From NCBI RefSeq assembly GCF_031846445.1, contig NZ_JAVRHR010000002.1:434001-498000 (forward strand): a stretch of DNA of 64,000 bases, in the 5' to 3' direction. The position numbers were made by a program, and so were the translations under genes. The DNA is from Croceitalea rosinachiae. Lineage in GTDB: Bacteria; Bacteroidota; Bacteroidia; Flavobacteriales; Flavobacteriaceae. Of this stretch, positions 8,476-17,119 are shown in pieces. Under the pieces are notes generated by a model. That model was not told the origin of the DNA. It was given only the letters and a program-made list of their open reading frames with translations, and ran no database searches. The stretch's first letter is position 1, and the number at the start of each line of letters is the position of its first letter.

Positions 8476-9651
8476 TTATGCTAAACTTGCCATATTTATA
8501 TTGCTAGTTTCAATGATTTGATGAATATCCGCATCAACAATTTCTTTTTTAAGATCAGCAAATTGTAAAAAATTCTGGTACACTTTATCTAGTTGCAATT
8601 TTGTTAACTCATAACCTACATTTTTAGCACGGTAAGCCAGGGCGGCTCTTCCACTTCTCGCGGTAAGAACAATTGATGATTCACTCACACCAACGTCATT
8701 TGGATCAATGATTTCGTACGTCTCTCGGTTTTTGATAACGCCATCTTGGTGGATGCCTGAGCTATGTGCGAATGCATTCGAACCTACTATGGCTTTATTG
8801 GGTTGTACTGGCATTCCCATTTTATCGGAGACCATTAAGCTCGTATCATACAAAAGTTTGCTATTAATATTGGTATCTAAATTCAAATTGGGATGCTGTC
8901 TTAAGATCATTACAACTTCCTCCAAAGAGGTATTTCCTGCTCGTTCACCAATGCCATTAATGGTACATTCAATTTGTCTAGCACCTCCAATGACTCCTGC
9001 AATCGAATTAGCTGTTGCCAGACCTAAATCATTATGGCAGTGGCATGAAAGTATGGCTTTGTCTATTCCGTTTACGTTTTCTTTGAGATATTTCATCTTG
9101 GCTCCATATTCGTCAGGTAAGCAATATCCCGTAGTATCTGGAATATTAAGTACTGTGGCTCCAGCTTTAATAACAGCTTCACAAACTTTAGCTAAGTATT
9201 CATTGTCTGTGCGACCGGCATCTTCAGCGTAAAATTCAACATCTTCGACAAAGCTTTTGGCATATTTCACAGCTTCGACAGCACGTTCAATAATTGCCTC
9301 ACGGGTAGACTTGAACTTATATTTGATATGAGAATCTGAAGTTCCTATCCCTGTATGGATTCTAGGTTTTCTAGCAATTTTTATGGCTTCAGCAGCGACC
9401 TCAATGTCTTTTTTAACTGAGCGGGTAAGACCACAAACCGTAGCATTTTTGACCAATTTAGCTATTTCATGTACCGAATTGAAATCACCAGGGCTTGATA
9501 TAGGGAAACCAGCTTCTATGATATCAACACCAAGCTCATCTAATCGTTCGGCAATGACCAACTTCTGCGTAGTGTCTAACTTACAGCCTGGAACTTGTTC
9601 TCCATCCCTTAGTGTAGTGTCAAAAATTTGTACCTTATCTTTACTTATCAT
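8476..9651 (-). CDS. leuA: 2-isopropylmalate synthase, short form without regulatory domain
   Basis: The 391-residue protein is a DRE-TIM acyltransferase: FDTTLRDGEQVPG (about 9-21) at the start, the metal-binding HCHNDLG (about 203-209) and HQDGVIKN (about 295-302). It condenses acetyl-CoA with 2-oxoisovalerate as the first step of leucine synthesis. Enteric LeuA is about 520 residues; here the C-terminal leucine-binding domain is missing and only a short linker-like tail follows the barrel. Homocitrate or citramalate synthase are alternatives, but coupling to leuB favours LeuA. Confidence 0.9.
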   Translation of the reverse strand: MISKDKVQIFDTTLRDGEQVPGCKLDTTQKLVIAERLDELGVDIIEAGFPISSPGDFNSVHEIAKLVKNATVCGLTRSVKKDIEVAAEAIKIARKPRIHTGIGTSDSHIKYKFKSTREAIIERAVEAVKYAKSFVEDVEFYAEDAGRTDNEYLAKVCEAVIKAGATVLNIPDTTGYCLPDEYGAKMKYLKENVNGIDKAILSCHCHNDLGLATANSIAGVIGGARQIECTINGIGERAGNTSLEEVVMILRQHPNLNLDTNINSKLLYDTSLMVSDKMGMPVQPNKAIVGSNAFAHSSGIHQDGVIKNRETYEIIDPNDVGVSESSIVLTARSGRAALAYRAKNVGYELTKLQLDKVYQNFLQFADLKKEIVDADIHQIIETSNINMASLA

Positions 9652-9676
9652 TTCGGGTAGTTTAACCTAAACTATA

Positions 9677-9708
9677 CGAAGATAAAATACCGATTTTCAT
9701 ACATCGGT
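9677..9708 (-). promoter_or_regulatory. Putative leuA promoter with inverted repeat
   Basis: The minus strand reads TATCTTCG at 9677-9684, one mismatch from the -7 consensus. Directly upstream is an inverted repeat of 6 bp, ACCGAT/ATCGGT (9689-9694 and 9703-9708, 8-base spacer), covering the spacer and -33 region. It could be an operator for end-product control. Confidence 0.35.
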
Positions 9709-9794
9709 GACGGAGCTGAACCATTACAATGTTAATTTGTTTTTCAGTTTAATTAAAATACTGAACAACAACTACTTAATTAGTTTATTTTACG

Positions 9795-11339
9795 ATGACA
9801 AATACTCAAAAGGACACCTTATTTGTACTAGTCAAATCACTATCAAAATCAGAAAAAAGACAGTTTAAACTTTATGTAGGTCGTTTAGGGGTCAATACTG
9901 ATGCTAAGTTCTTGGCACTCTTTAATTTATTGGATAAAATGAAGGCTTACAATGAAGCCCAAATTTTAGATAGTGGTATTGTTAAGAAGACCCAGCTTTC
10001 TAACTTAAAAGCGCATCTATACAAACAAATTTTAGTGAGTCTTAGACTAAACCCTGTTAATCAAAATATTCGAGTTCAAATTCGGGAGCAACTAGATTTT
10101 GCAACAATTTTATATCAAAAGGGATTGTATAAACAATCACTTAAAATATTAGATAAGGCCAAAAGTACTGCCATTGATAATGAAGAAAAGAATGTCGCAT
10201 ACGAAATTGTAGAACTTGAGAAAATTATCGAAACGCAATATATTACTCGAAGTATACCTCATAGGGCAGATGAACTTGCCATACAGGCCAAAGACTTATC
10301 CGAAAATAACGTAATGACCAGTAAACTGTCTAATCTATCATTACAATTGTATGGTATGATGCTAAAGGTAGGCTATGTCAGAAATGATGAAGATTTACAA
10401 CGAGTAGAGCGTTATTTTGAAAAACACCTCCCTGATTTTAAGCTTGATGAGCTTGGTTTTCGCGAACGATTATGGCTATATAAGGCCCATTTGTGGTACA
10501 GCTTTTTAACTCAAGATTTTTTGTCTTCTTATAGATATGCAAGTAAATGGGTTGACTTGTTTTATGAGAATGAAGAAATGATTCATTTAAATCCCGTATT
10601 CTTTTTAAAGGGCAATCATTATTTGCTAGAATCTTTATTTTATGTAAAGTATAGGTCTCAGTTTAAAGATACTCTAATCAAGTTGGAAGAAATGGTTGGA
10701 AGTGATGCCTTTCCAAAAAATGACAATATTGCTTCTTTAGCATTTTTATACCTCAACTCTAACAAGTTAAATCTTCATTTTTTAGAGGGTACTTTTGAAA
10801 GAGGGCTTTATTTGGTGAATATTGTTGAGTATGGCATAAAGAAACATAAAGATAGAATAGACGAGCATCATATTATGCTGCTATACTACAAAATTGCTTG
10901 TTTGTACTTTGGAAATGGAGATAATAAAAACTGCATAGTTTATCTGAAAAAAATCATCAATAACAAGAACCTTAAAATGCGTGAAGACTTAATGTGCTTT
11001 GCTCGCGTCTTAAGTCTAGTTGCACACTATGAAGCAGGAATGGATTATCATTTAGAGGTTCAGCTAAAGAGTACCTATAAGTTTTTACTCAAAATGAATG
11101 ACTTACAAGCCGTTCAAAAAGAAATGATTAAATTTTTAAGAAGTCTTGGAGACATATACCCAAGTGAGCTAAAGAATGAATTTCAAAAGCTTTACGATGA
11201 ACTTAAAAAGTATGAAGACCATCCTTATGAAAAACGGGCTTTTTTGTATTTAGACATTTTATCATGGCTTGAAAGCCACCTTCAAAACAAACCGGTCGGT
11301 GCTATCATTAAGGAAAAAGCTAAGGCCATAACCCGTTAA
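9795..11339 (+). CDS. Conserved all-helical protein of unknown function
   Basis: I do not recognise a named family. The 514-residue protein has no signal peptide or membrane segment and is almost entirely helical. Repeated pairs such as LYKQSLKILDKAKS (about 115-128) and the later hairpins look like degenerate TPR repeats, which suggests a cytoplasmic scaffold. The N-terminus, SLSKSEKRQFKLYVGRLG, is rich in Lys and Arg. The next gene (EamA) starts 9 bases downstream, so the two are probably co-transcribed. Confidence 0.75.
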   Translation: MTNTQKDTLFVLVKSLSKSEKRQFKLYVGRLGVNTDAKFLALFNLLDKMKAYNEAQILDSGIVKKTQLSNLKAHLYKQILVSLRLNPVNQNIRVQIREQLDFATILYQKGLYKQSLKILDKAKSTAIDNEEKNVAYEIVELEKIIETQYITRSIPHRADELAIQAKDLSENNVMTSKLSNLSLQLYGMMLKVGYVRNDEDLQRVERYFEKHLPDFKLDELGFRERLWLYKAHLWYSFLTQDFLSSYRYASKWVDLFYENEEMIHLNPVFFLKGNHYLLESLFYVKYRSQFKDTLIKLEEMVGSDAFPKNDNIASLAFLYLNSNKLNLHFLEGTFERGLYLVNIVEYGIKKHKDRIDEHHIMLLYYKIACLYFGNGDNKNCIVYLKKIINNKNLKMREDLMCFARVLSLVAHYEAGMDYHLEVQLKSTYKFLLKMNDLQAVQKEMIKFLRSLGDIYPSELKNEFQKLYDELKKYEDHPYEKRAFLYLDILSWLESHLQNKPVGAIIKEKAKAITR

Positions 11340-11348
11340 TTTGCTTAA

Positions 11349-12215
11349 TTGAAAATTAAGAATACAAGTCTTTCTCATCTTCTAGAAATCAATCTAGCGA
11401 TGATTTTTGTAAGTACTTCAGGAGCTTTAGGGCGGTATATTGACCTAGCTGTGCCCTTGATTATAGCTACCCGTTCCATTTTAGCACTCTTGGTTTTAGT
11501 GATTTATTGTAAATTGAAAGGTTTTTCTTTTAAGGTTGAAAAGATGGATAAGCTTCCCATAGTAATAGGCGGTTTGTTTTTAGGGTTACATTGGCTTACA
11601 TATTTCTATTCTCTAAAACTTTCAAACGTAGCAATTGGCATGTTATCTTTATTTACATACCCTATTCTAACATCATTTTTAGAACCACTGTTTTTAAAGA
11701 CGAAGTTTCAGAAGATACATCTTCTTCTGGGGCTTTTAGTTTTGATCGGAATTTACTTTTTAGTTCCTTCGTTTGACTTAGACAATTCTTACACTATTGC
11801 TGTAGCCATTGGCGTATTATCTGCACTATTTTATGCCCTGCGTAATATTATTTTAAAAAAGAGGGCAATAAACTACAACGGTTCTAGCTTAATGTGTTTT
11901 CAATTGTTTTCGATAGTATTATTTATGTCTCCCGCTTTTGTTTATTTTGAATTGACAGATATTACATCGCAATGGCAATGGTTAGTGCTATTGGCAGTAT
12001 TGACCACTGCAATTGGGCATACCTTGTTTTTGAATAGCTTTAAGCATTTTTCAATTACAACGGCTAGTATTTTAAGTTGTGTACAACCAATTTTCGGTAT
12101 TGTAATAGTTGCCATTTTTCTAAAGGAAATACCAACTATGATGACTGTATTAGGTGGATTGTTAATTCTAAGCTCCGTGGTTATTGAGAGTGTTCGTTCT
12201 CTTAAAAGTGAATAG
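11349..12215 (+). CDS. EamA/DMT-family transporter
   Basis: The 288-residue protein has about ten hydrophobic helices in two homologous halves, the layout of drug/metabolite transporters (RhaT/YdcZ/EamA type). Each half ends in the family's typical last helix, seen as PIFGIVIVAIFLKEIP in the second half. The substrate cannot be told. The start is the TTG at 11349, which directly follows an in-frame TAA; the next ATG (11400) would cut into the first helix. It ends 2 bases from the stop of a convergent gene. Confidence 0.88.
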   Translation: MKIKNTSLSHLLEINLAMIFVSTSGALGRYIDLAVPLIIATRSILALLVLVIYCKLKGFSFKVEKMDKLPIVIGGLFLGLHWLTYFYSLKLSNVAIGMLSLFTYPILTSFLEPLFLKTKFQKIHLLLGLLVLIGIYFLVPSFDLDNSYTIAVAIGVLSALFYALRNIILKKRAINYNGSSLMCFQLFSIVLFMSPAFVYFELTDITSQWQWLVLLAVLTTAIGHTLFLNSFKHFSITTASILSCVQPIFGIVIVAIFLKEIPTMMTVLGGLLILSSVVIESVRSLKSE

Positions 12216-12217
12216 GG

Positions 12218-12739
12218 TCAATTACTTATTCCAGGTGTGGCTAAATTCATTTGTGGTAAAAGCCCATTCGAAAATTTATCAAATTCGCTGGTTTTAGCAA
12301 GTTTCCTAACCACCATTGGGTCAAAATTTCCATTAAAATAAAGAAAAGAACCTGTAGTATTATCATTATTATAAATCAGTATTTCTTTAACAACATCTCG
12401 TTTTTCACGAATAGAAACTACGTTTCTTTTCAATTCATTATTCTTACGAAAAACCTCAATAAAAGAGCTAGAAGCAAAATTGTTCATTTGGTTGTTTAAA
12501 AATTGAGTCTGCGATTTGGTTTTACTTGGGAATTGCATATACCTAAGATCCCTGGTGTTCCCAACCAAGGATTTCATTTCAGGTGAGATTTCACTCACTA
12601 AGGTTAACATGAACTGTGGAACTCTAATCGCTGTTACTTGATTATCATTTTTATGTGCTTCATAAAAACTATCAATTGAATTATAGCTTCCGCAACTGAA
12701 TAATAGAAGTAAACTCAAAAATGAGAATGTTTTTTTCAT
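12218..12739 (-). CDS. DUF4252 lipoprotein
   Basis: The 173-residue protein carries a lipoprotein signal (lipobox LFSC, acylated Cys16). The rest matches my recollection of the DUF4252 family of Bacteroidota: a short alpha/beta domain with an early FMLTLVSEI segment and a late ILIYNND..GSFLYFNGNF segment. The function is unknown; an anchored periplasmic protein is expected. It lies 30 bases downstream of the RluA gene and may belong to that operon. Confidence 0.8.
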   Translation of the reverse strand: MKKTFSFLSLLLLFSCGSYNSIDSFYEAHKNDNQVTAIRVPQFMLTLVSEISPEMKSLVGNTRDLRYMQFPSKTKSQTQFLNNQMNNFASSSFIEVFRKNNELKRNVVSIREKRDVVKEILIYNNDNTTGSFLYFNGNFDPMVVRKLAKTSEFDKFSNGLLPQMNLATPGISN

Positions 12740-12769
12740 GGAACAGTGTTTGTTTAAAAATAAGTAAAA

Positions 12770-13486
12770 TTATAGACAAGCGTTCCAAATTGGGTCGTTA
12801 GGCGGAGGAGCTATAAAGCTAACTAGTTCCTTTTTAATAGGATGTTCAAAGCTTAGATTTCGTGAATGTAAATGAATACTACCATCTTTATTACTTCTGT
12901 CAGCGCCGTACTTTAAATCTCCTTTGATAGTACATCCAATAGCCGTTAATTGAGCCCTTATTTGGTGATGCCGTCCAGTTTTCAAGTCAATTTCCAGTAA
13001 ATGATAATGGTCTAATTGACGTGCAATATGGTAATCTAAAATTGCTTTTTTACTGTTTGGCACTTCCTTTTTATGTGCATATGACTTATTTTGTTTAGGA
13101 TTCCGAACCAACCAATGTATTAAGGAATCTCCCATTTTCGGTGGTTGGTTTTTCACCACAGCCCAATAGGTTTTTTTTGTTCTTCCTTCTGAGAAAAGCT
13201 TGTTCAACCTCGGCAATGCTTTAGAAGTTTTTGCAAAAACCACAATTCCTGAGGTCGGTCTATCTAAGCGGTGTACTACACCCAAGTAAACATTGCCAGG
13301 TTTGTTGTACTTAATCCGTAAAAATTCTTTAACAATTTCACTAAGCGGAATATCACCGGTTTTATCACCTTGTACAATATCACCAGGTCTCTTGTTGACA
13401 ACAATCAGATGATTGTCCTCATAAATGATATTTAGATTAGAAGGAGTGGAATGTTCGATTTTTGGATGATTGGATTTTTGAAACAT
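12770..13486 (-). CDS. RluA-family RNA pseudouridine synthase
   Basis: The 238-residue protein has the catalytic motif HRLDRPTSG (about 69-77; Asp is the nucleophile) and the family patterns YEDNHLIVVNKRPGD, LKTGRHHQIRAQL and HLHSRNLSFEHP. These enzymes isomerise specific uridines in rRNA or tRNA. No S4 domain precedes the catalytic domain, so this is the short RluA/YqcB-like form. Its ATG directly follows the lspA stop codon. lspA next to a rluD-like gene is a widespread pairing. Confidence 0.93.
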   Translation of the reverse strand: MFQKSNHPKIEHSTPSNLNIIYEDNHLIVVNKRPGDIVQGDKTGDIPLSEIVKEFLRIKYNKPGNVYLGVVHRLDRPTSGIVVFAKTSKALPRLNKLFSEGRTKKTYWAVVKNQPPKMGDSLIHWLVRNPKQNKSYAHKKEVPNSKKAILDYHIARQLDHYHLLEIDLKTGRHHQIRAQLTAIGCTIKGDLKYGADRSNKDGSIHLHSRNLSFEHPIKKELVSFIAPPPNDPIWNACL

Positions 13487-13966
13487 TTATATTTCATTCT
13501 TTTTTAAGAGTGATAAAAAAAGAATTGTAATTGCTCCAAGTGTTACAGATACATCTGCCAGATTAAAAATTCCAGTTTTAAGAAAACCAAATTTTAAATG
13601 AAGAAAGTCAGTTACTGAACCATATAAAAACCTATCGATAATATTACCTATTCCACCACCGATAATGAATGAAAAAGCTATGATAGAATACGTATTTATT
13701 TTTTTATGTGTAAGTACGCGATAAGTTAAAAACAATAGAACCAAAGCAGGTAGAATATTTAAAAACACTTTTTTAGCATTAGGCGACAAATTTTCCCCTA
13801 GCCCTAATGCAGCACCCGTATTTTCAATTTTGGTTAAAACGAAGTTGTCATTCAATACCTGTATATAACTATTACTATTAACAGATTTTCGTACAATTTT
13901 CTTTGAGATTTGGTCACAGCTAATATTTGATAATATCAAAAGAACAACTAAAATTTTTCTTGTCAT
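13487..13966 (-). CDS. lspA: Lipoprotein signal peptidase (signal peptidase II)
   Basis: The 159-residue integral membrane protease has four hydrophobic helices. Family motifs are DQISKK (18-23), ENTGAALG (about 48-55), GNIIDRF with catalytic Asp111, and FNLAD with catalytic Asp138. It cleaves prolipoprotein signal peptides ahead of the acylated cysteine. It lies between panB (21 bases upstream) and the RluA gene (abutting). Flavobacteria often carry more than one LspA; whether this is the main one cannot be told. Confidence 0.93.
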   Translation of the reverse strand: MTRKILVVLLILSNISCDQISKKIVRKSVNSNSYIQVLNDNFVLTKIENTGAALGLGENLSPNAKKVFLNILPALVLLFLTYRVLTHKKINTYSIIAFSFIIGGGIGNIIDRFLYGSVTDFLHLKFGFLKTGIFNLADVSVTLGAITILFLSLLKKNEI

Positions 13967-13987
13967 AAATTTGCAGCGTATACTGAA

Positions 13988-14806
13988 TTAATATTGTTCT
14001 TCATGACTGGGAAAGTCACGACTTTTTACATCTGCCACATAGTTTGAAATAGCACTACTCATTTCTTCATAAAGATTCATATATCTCCTTAAAAATCTTG
14101 GGTTAAATTCGTGAGTCATGCCTAATAGGTCATGGACCACCAATACTTGCCCGTCAACACCATTACCGGCACCAATACCAATAACGGGTATGGAAATACT
14201 TTTAGCGACTTCTTGAGCTAGTTTGGCAGGTATTTTTTCAAGAACCAATCCAAAACAACCTAATTTTTCAAGCATTTTGGCATCTTGTTTTAACTTTTTT
14301 GCCTCTTCTTCTTCTTTCGCACGTACCGTATAGGTTCCAAACTTATAGATAGATTGAGGGGTTAATCCTAGATGCCCCATAACGGGTATACCAGCACCAA
14401 TAATACGTTTTACGGACTCTTTAATTTCGTCACCACCCTCTACTTTTACTGCATGCCCGCCACTTTCTTTCATAATGCGAATAGCAGAGCGTAATGCTTC
14501 CTTAGAGTCGCTTTGATAACTACCAAATGGTATATCGACGACGACCAACGCTCTTTTTGCAGCTCGCACAACAGAACTGGCATGGTAAATCATTTGGTCA
14601 AGTGTTATAGGCAAGGTAGTCTCATGCCCAGCAATTACATTACTGGCTGAATCACCTACTAAAATCACATCTACATTTGCAGCATCTACGATTTTGGCCA
14701 TAGAATAATCGTATGAGGTCAACATGGAGATTTTTTCCCCATTTTGTTTCATTTCGACCAATGATTTTACGGTTACTCTTTTGTATTCTTTTTTGGCTAC
14801 TGACAT
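13988..14806 (-). CDS. panB: 3-methyl-2-oxobutanoate hydroxymethyltransferase
   Basis: From the ATG at 14806 the protein has 272 residues, the usual PanB length. It shows MLTSYDYSMA, the metal-binding VGDSASN segment, the DIPFGSYQ segment, VKVEGG, MGHLGLTPQS and PVIGIGAGNGVDGQVLV, all PanB signatures. It transfers a hydroxymethyl group from methylene-tetrahydrofolate to 2-oxoisovalerate, the first committed step of pantothenate synthesis. A 19-residue upstream extension in the same frame would start inside the neighbouring gene and is rejected. Confidence 0.96.
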   Translation of the reverse strand: MSVAKKEYKRVTVKSLVEMKQNGEKISMLTSYDYSMAKIVDAANVDVILVGDSASNVIAGHETTLPITLDQMIYHASSVVRAAKRALVVVDIPFGSYQSDSKEALRSAIRIMKESGGHAVKVEGGDEIKESVKRIIGAGIPVMGHLGLTPQSIYKFGTYTVRAKEEEEAKKLKQDAKMLEKLGCFGLVLEKIPAKLAQEVAKSISIPVIGIGAGNGVDGQVLVVHDLLGMTHEFNPRFLRRYMNLYEEMSSAISNYVADVKSRDFPSHEEQY

Positions 14807-14875
14807 TTTATATTGTTTGGAGGCTAAATGTAAGCAGATTTGTTTAATTTGGATTTCAGTCAAAAAGTGAAAATC

Positions 14876-15340
14876 ATGAAAATTATTATTTCTTTTAGTT
14901 TGTTTTTTTTAAGTCTTACGTTGGTTCAGTCAGAAAATGATGATGAAGCGGCCGTTCAAAAAGTGGTAGAAACTTTTTTTGACGGTTTTCATAAACAAGA
15001 TTCTATAATAATGAAAGGTGTAGTGGGTGATAATGTGCTTTTACAAACTACAGGAAGAAATAAAGAGGGTAAAACAATGTTCAGAACTGAAAAAATTGAA
15101 AAATTATATAGTTCTATAGTTGGTATACCCGATAGTATTCAATTTCAAGAAAAATTGACATCATGGTCCATTCAAGTTGATAGAACTATGGCAAACGCTT
15201 GGGTAGGATATGAATTTTGGCTCAATGGAGAGTTTTCACATTGCGGGATCAACTCTTTTCAAATGGTCAACTTTGATGGTGATTGGAAAATTATTTACTT
15301 AATAGATACTAGAGGGAAGGCTGGGTGTTTAGAAGATTAG
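14876..15340 (+). CDS. Exported NTF2-like (SnoaL/DUF4440-type) protein
   Basis: From the ATG at 14876 the protein has 154 residues, with a signal peptide MKIIISFSLFFLSLTLVQS and a single small alpha+beta domain: an N-terminal helix EAAVQKVVETFFDGFHKQD, then strands ending in SFQMVNFDGDWKIIYLIDTRG. This is the NTF2-like cone fold, used both by enzymes and by binding proteins; the role is unknown. Starting 12 codons earlier would spoil the signal peptide. The gene is divergent from panB. Confidence 0.8.
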   Translation: MKIIISFSLFFLSLTLVQSENDDEAAVQKVVETFFDGFHKQDSIIMKGVVGDNVLLQTTGRNKEGKTMFRTEKIEKLYSSIVGIPDSIQFQEKLTSWSIQVDRTMANAWVGYEFWLNGEFSHCGINSFQMVNFDGDWKIIYLIDTRGKAGCLED

Positions 15341-15386
15341 GGTAACTATTATATCCTTTAAGCAGTACTTTAATTTATAATAAAAC

Positions 15387-15403
15387 AAGGCCAAGCCTTT
15401 ATT
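15387..15403 (+). terminator. Weak hairpin between the NTF2-like and pirin genes
   Basis: AAGGC-CAA-GCCTT (15387-15399) is a 5-bp stem with a 3-base loop followed by TATTTAT. It is the only hairpin in the 105-bp convergent spacer. The stem is short and the T-tract interrupted. Confidence 0.3.
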
Positions 15404-15445
15404 TATGTAATTACTAACATATTATATAGAAATTCATAATCCCTA

Positions 15446-16444
15446 TTATTTATCTACTAATTTTCCATCGGGGTATTTTGCAAATCGTCCTTTTTCTTTT
15501 TCATGTACATTATCGGGGTAAGGCCACGGCCAACCTCCAAATTGCGTTACCCGATACTCGTCCATAGCCTGTTGAATTTCTTCCTCCGTATTCATGACAA
15601 ATGGTCCGTATTTGGCCACGGGTTCTCCAATCGGCTTTCCTTGGAGCATAAGGAGATGCGCTTGCTTGTTGCCAACCTTAAAAGTTGTGTCTTGCAATCC
15701 ATCTAATACAACACCAAAATTGGGGTTCACTTTTTTAACTCCAAAATAGATTTCTGAACCTTCATAAAAGTATAGGGTTCGCGTGACTTCGGTTGATGCT
15801 TTTGGTAACGTGAACTCGGTATTGGCATCCACATGAATGTTCCAAACGGCAACATCGTTTTCGCCTTTCGCCGCCCATGAATTTGGGGCGGGCTCATTGG
15901 CCTGATTACCTTTAAAGTTACCTGCAATGACTTTAATTTTGGCATTTTCTTCTTCTATGATGGGTATATCCTCATGCCACAACATCTTAAAATGAGGGTC
16001 AACAAACTTATCAGCTTTCGGGAGGTTTAACCATATTTGAAATAATTCTAAGGGGTTTTCTGAATCATCTTTTAACAATGGGAACATTTCGGAATGTTGA
16101 ACACCACGCCCCGCTGTCATCCATTGCACATCACCTTCACCAAAACGGCCTGCGGCCCCCAGCGAATCGGAATGGTCACAAAACCCTTTGTTAACTATAG
16201 TAATCGTTTCAAAGCCCCGATGTGGATGGTACGGAAAACCAGGAATAGTTGAACCATGATACATACGCCAGCCATCTTTAATGGTAAAATCATTACCAAT
16301 GTTTCGTCCTTCCAATAATTTTGGGTCAGGCCCCATTTCTCCATTTCCTTTAGGATAATGGTCCAAATGATATACGGCAAATAGAAAGGGATCCTGAGTT
16401 TGCCAGGGAAAACCTAAGGGAAAAGTACTAAGAACAGTATTCAT
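15446..16444 (-). CDS. Pirin-family protein
   Basis: The 332-residue bicupin has the N-terminal pirin motif YHPHRGFETIT (about 72-82), with the metal-binding histidines, then WMTAGRGVQHSE (about 108-119) and a second cupin, with LPKASTEVTRTLYFYEG and the closing PFVMNTEEEIQQAMDEYR. Members act as quercetinases or redox/transcription modulators; which applies here is open. The start overlaps the upstream gene by 4 bases (ATGA), implying translational coupling. Confidence 0.93.
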   Translation of the reverse strand: MNTVLSTFPLGFPWQTQDPFLFAVYHLDHYPKGNGEMGPDPKLLEGRNIGNDFTIKDGWRMYHGSTIPGFPYHPHRGFETITIVNKGFCDHSDSLGAAGRFGEGDVQWMTAGRGVQHSEMFPLLKDDSENPLELFQIWLNLPKADKFVDPHFKMLWHEDIPIIEEENAKIKVIAGNFKGNQANEPAPNSWAAKGENDVAVWNIHVDANTEFTLPKASTEVTRTLYFYEGSEIYFGVKKVNPNFGVVLDGLQDTTFKVGNKQAHLLMLQGKPIGEPVAKYGPFVMNTEEEIQQAMDEYRVTQFGGWPWPYPDNVHEKEKGRFAKYPDGKLVDK

Positions 16445-16974
16445 GGTTTATTTAAAGCTTTAAACTGAGTTTCTAGATATTTTTGTTGCCATTTACCCTC
16501 TTCATAATTGCCAATGGTAAAGTTATAGGTTGTGGCATCGATATATTCCCAGAAATCTGAAATTACAGTAGTCCCGTATTGATATTCATATCGCATATTT
16601 TTACCATCAACTAGGATTTTACCCGTGGTTACACCCCCAAAAACATCAAATTCCCAAAATCTAATGGCTTCACTTTCTTCATCCCATTTTCGTATTCCAT
16701 GATTTCTATCACCGAATTTTGTTTGTTCTTTGTTGATAAAACCATTTGAATTTGCAATTATAATTGTGCTATCTAAGTCATATGAAAATGTAGTTTCTTG
16801 TTTGAATTTTGTTCCATTTCCCCAATTACCTTCCGCTACCCAAGTTTTGCCAATTAAAGGCTGGAATACTTTCAGATTACCACTCTGTGCTAAACTATTT
16901 GAATAAAACAGTATAGAGATAGAAATACAAAAACTAATGCTGGCTAAGTTTGTTAATTCTTTTTTGGACTTCAT
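16441..16974 (-). CDS. Exported lipocalin-like hypothetical protein
   Basis: From the ATG at 16974 the protein has 177 residues. The first 30 form a signal peptide ending SLAQ. The rest is a run of beta strands, with TWVAEGNWGNGTKF and RKWDEESEAIRFWEFDVFGG, suggestive of a small beta barrel (DUF1579- or lipocalin-like). This is inference. No start codon exists between the end of the upstream small gene and the signal peptide, so the gene must begin inside it, giving a 41-base out-of-frame overlap. The end overlaps pirin by 4 bases. Confidence 0.7.
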   Translation of the reverse strand: MKSKKELTNLASISFCISISILFYSNSLAQSGNLKVFQPLIGKTWVAEGNWGNGTKFKQETTFSYDLDSTIIIANSNGFINKEQTKFGDRNHGIRKWDEESEAIRFWEFDVFGGVTTGKILVDGKNMRYEYQYGTTVISDFWEYIDATTYNFTIGNYEEGKWQQKYLETQFKALNKP

Positions 16975-17104
16975 CTGCTTCTGCATATTTACTATCACTT
17001 TCACTTCTATTGATTTTTGAAAGGTCAAAAGCTTGTTTCATCAACTTCCGATACTTTTCTTGTAATTTTTCTACTTCTGTTTTCTTTTTAAATAATCCGA
17101 ACAT
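16934..17104 (-). CDS. Small Lacal_2735-family protein
   Basis: A 56-residue frame runs from ATG 17104 to TAG at 16934-16936. It begins MFGLFKKKTE and continues as one charged helix with KYRKLMKQAFDLSKINRSESD. From memory this matches the Lacal_2735 small-protein family of Flavobacteriia. It has no signal peptide; its function is unknown. It is the first gene of a tightly packed group followed by the lipocalin-like gene (41-base overlap) and pirin (4-base overlap). Confidence 0.8.
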   Translation of the reverse strand: MFGLFKKKTEVEKLQEKYRKLMKQAFDLSKINRSESDSKYAEADEVQKRINKLSQH

Positions 17105-17119
17105 AGCAATTCTTTGATT

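Noticed and set aside
8708..9232. 174-codon open frame antisense to leuA
   Set aside because: It lies wholly inside leuA on the other strand, its translation is low-complexity with no domain pattern, and leuA is unambiguous.
14807..14863. 19-residue extension of PanB
   Set aside because: The standard PanB length is reached from ATG 14806, and the extension runs toward the divergent neighbour's leader.
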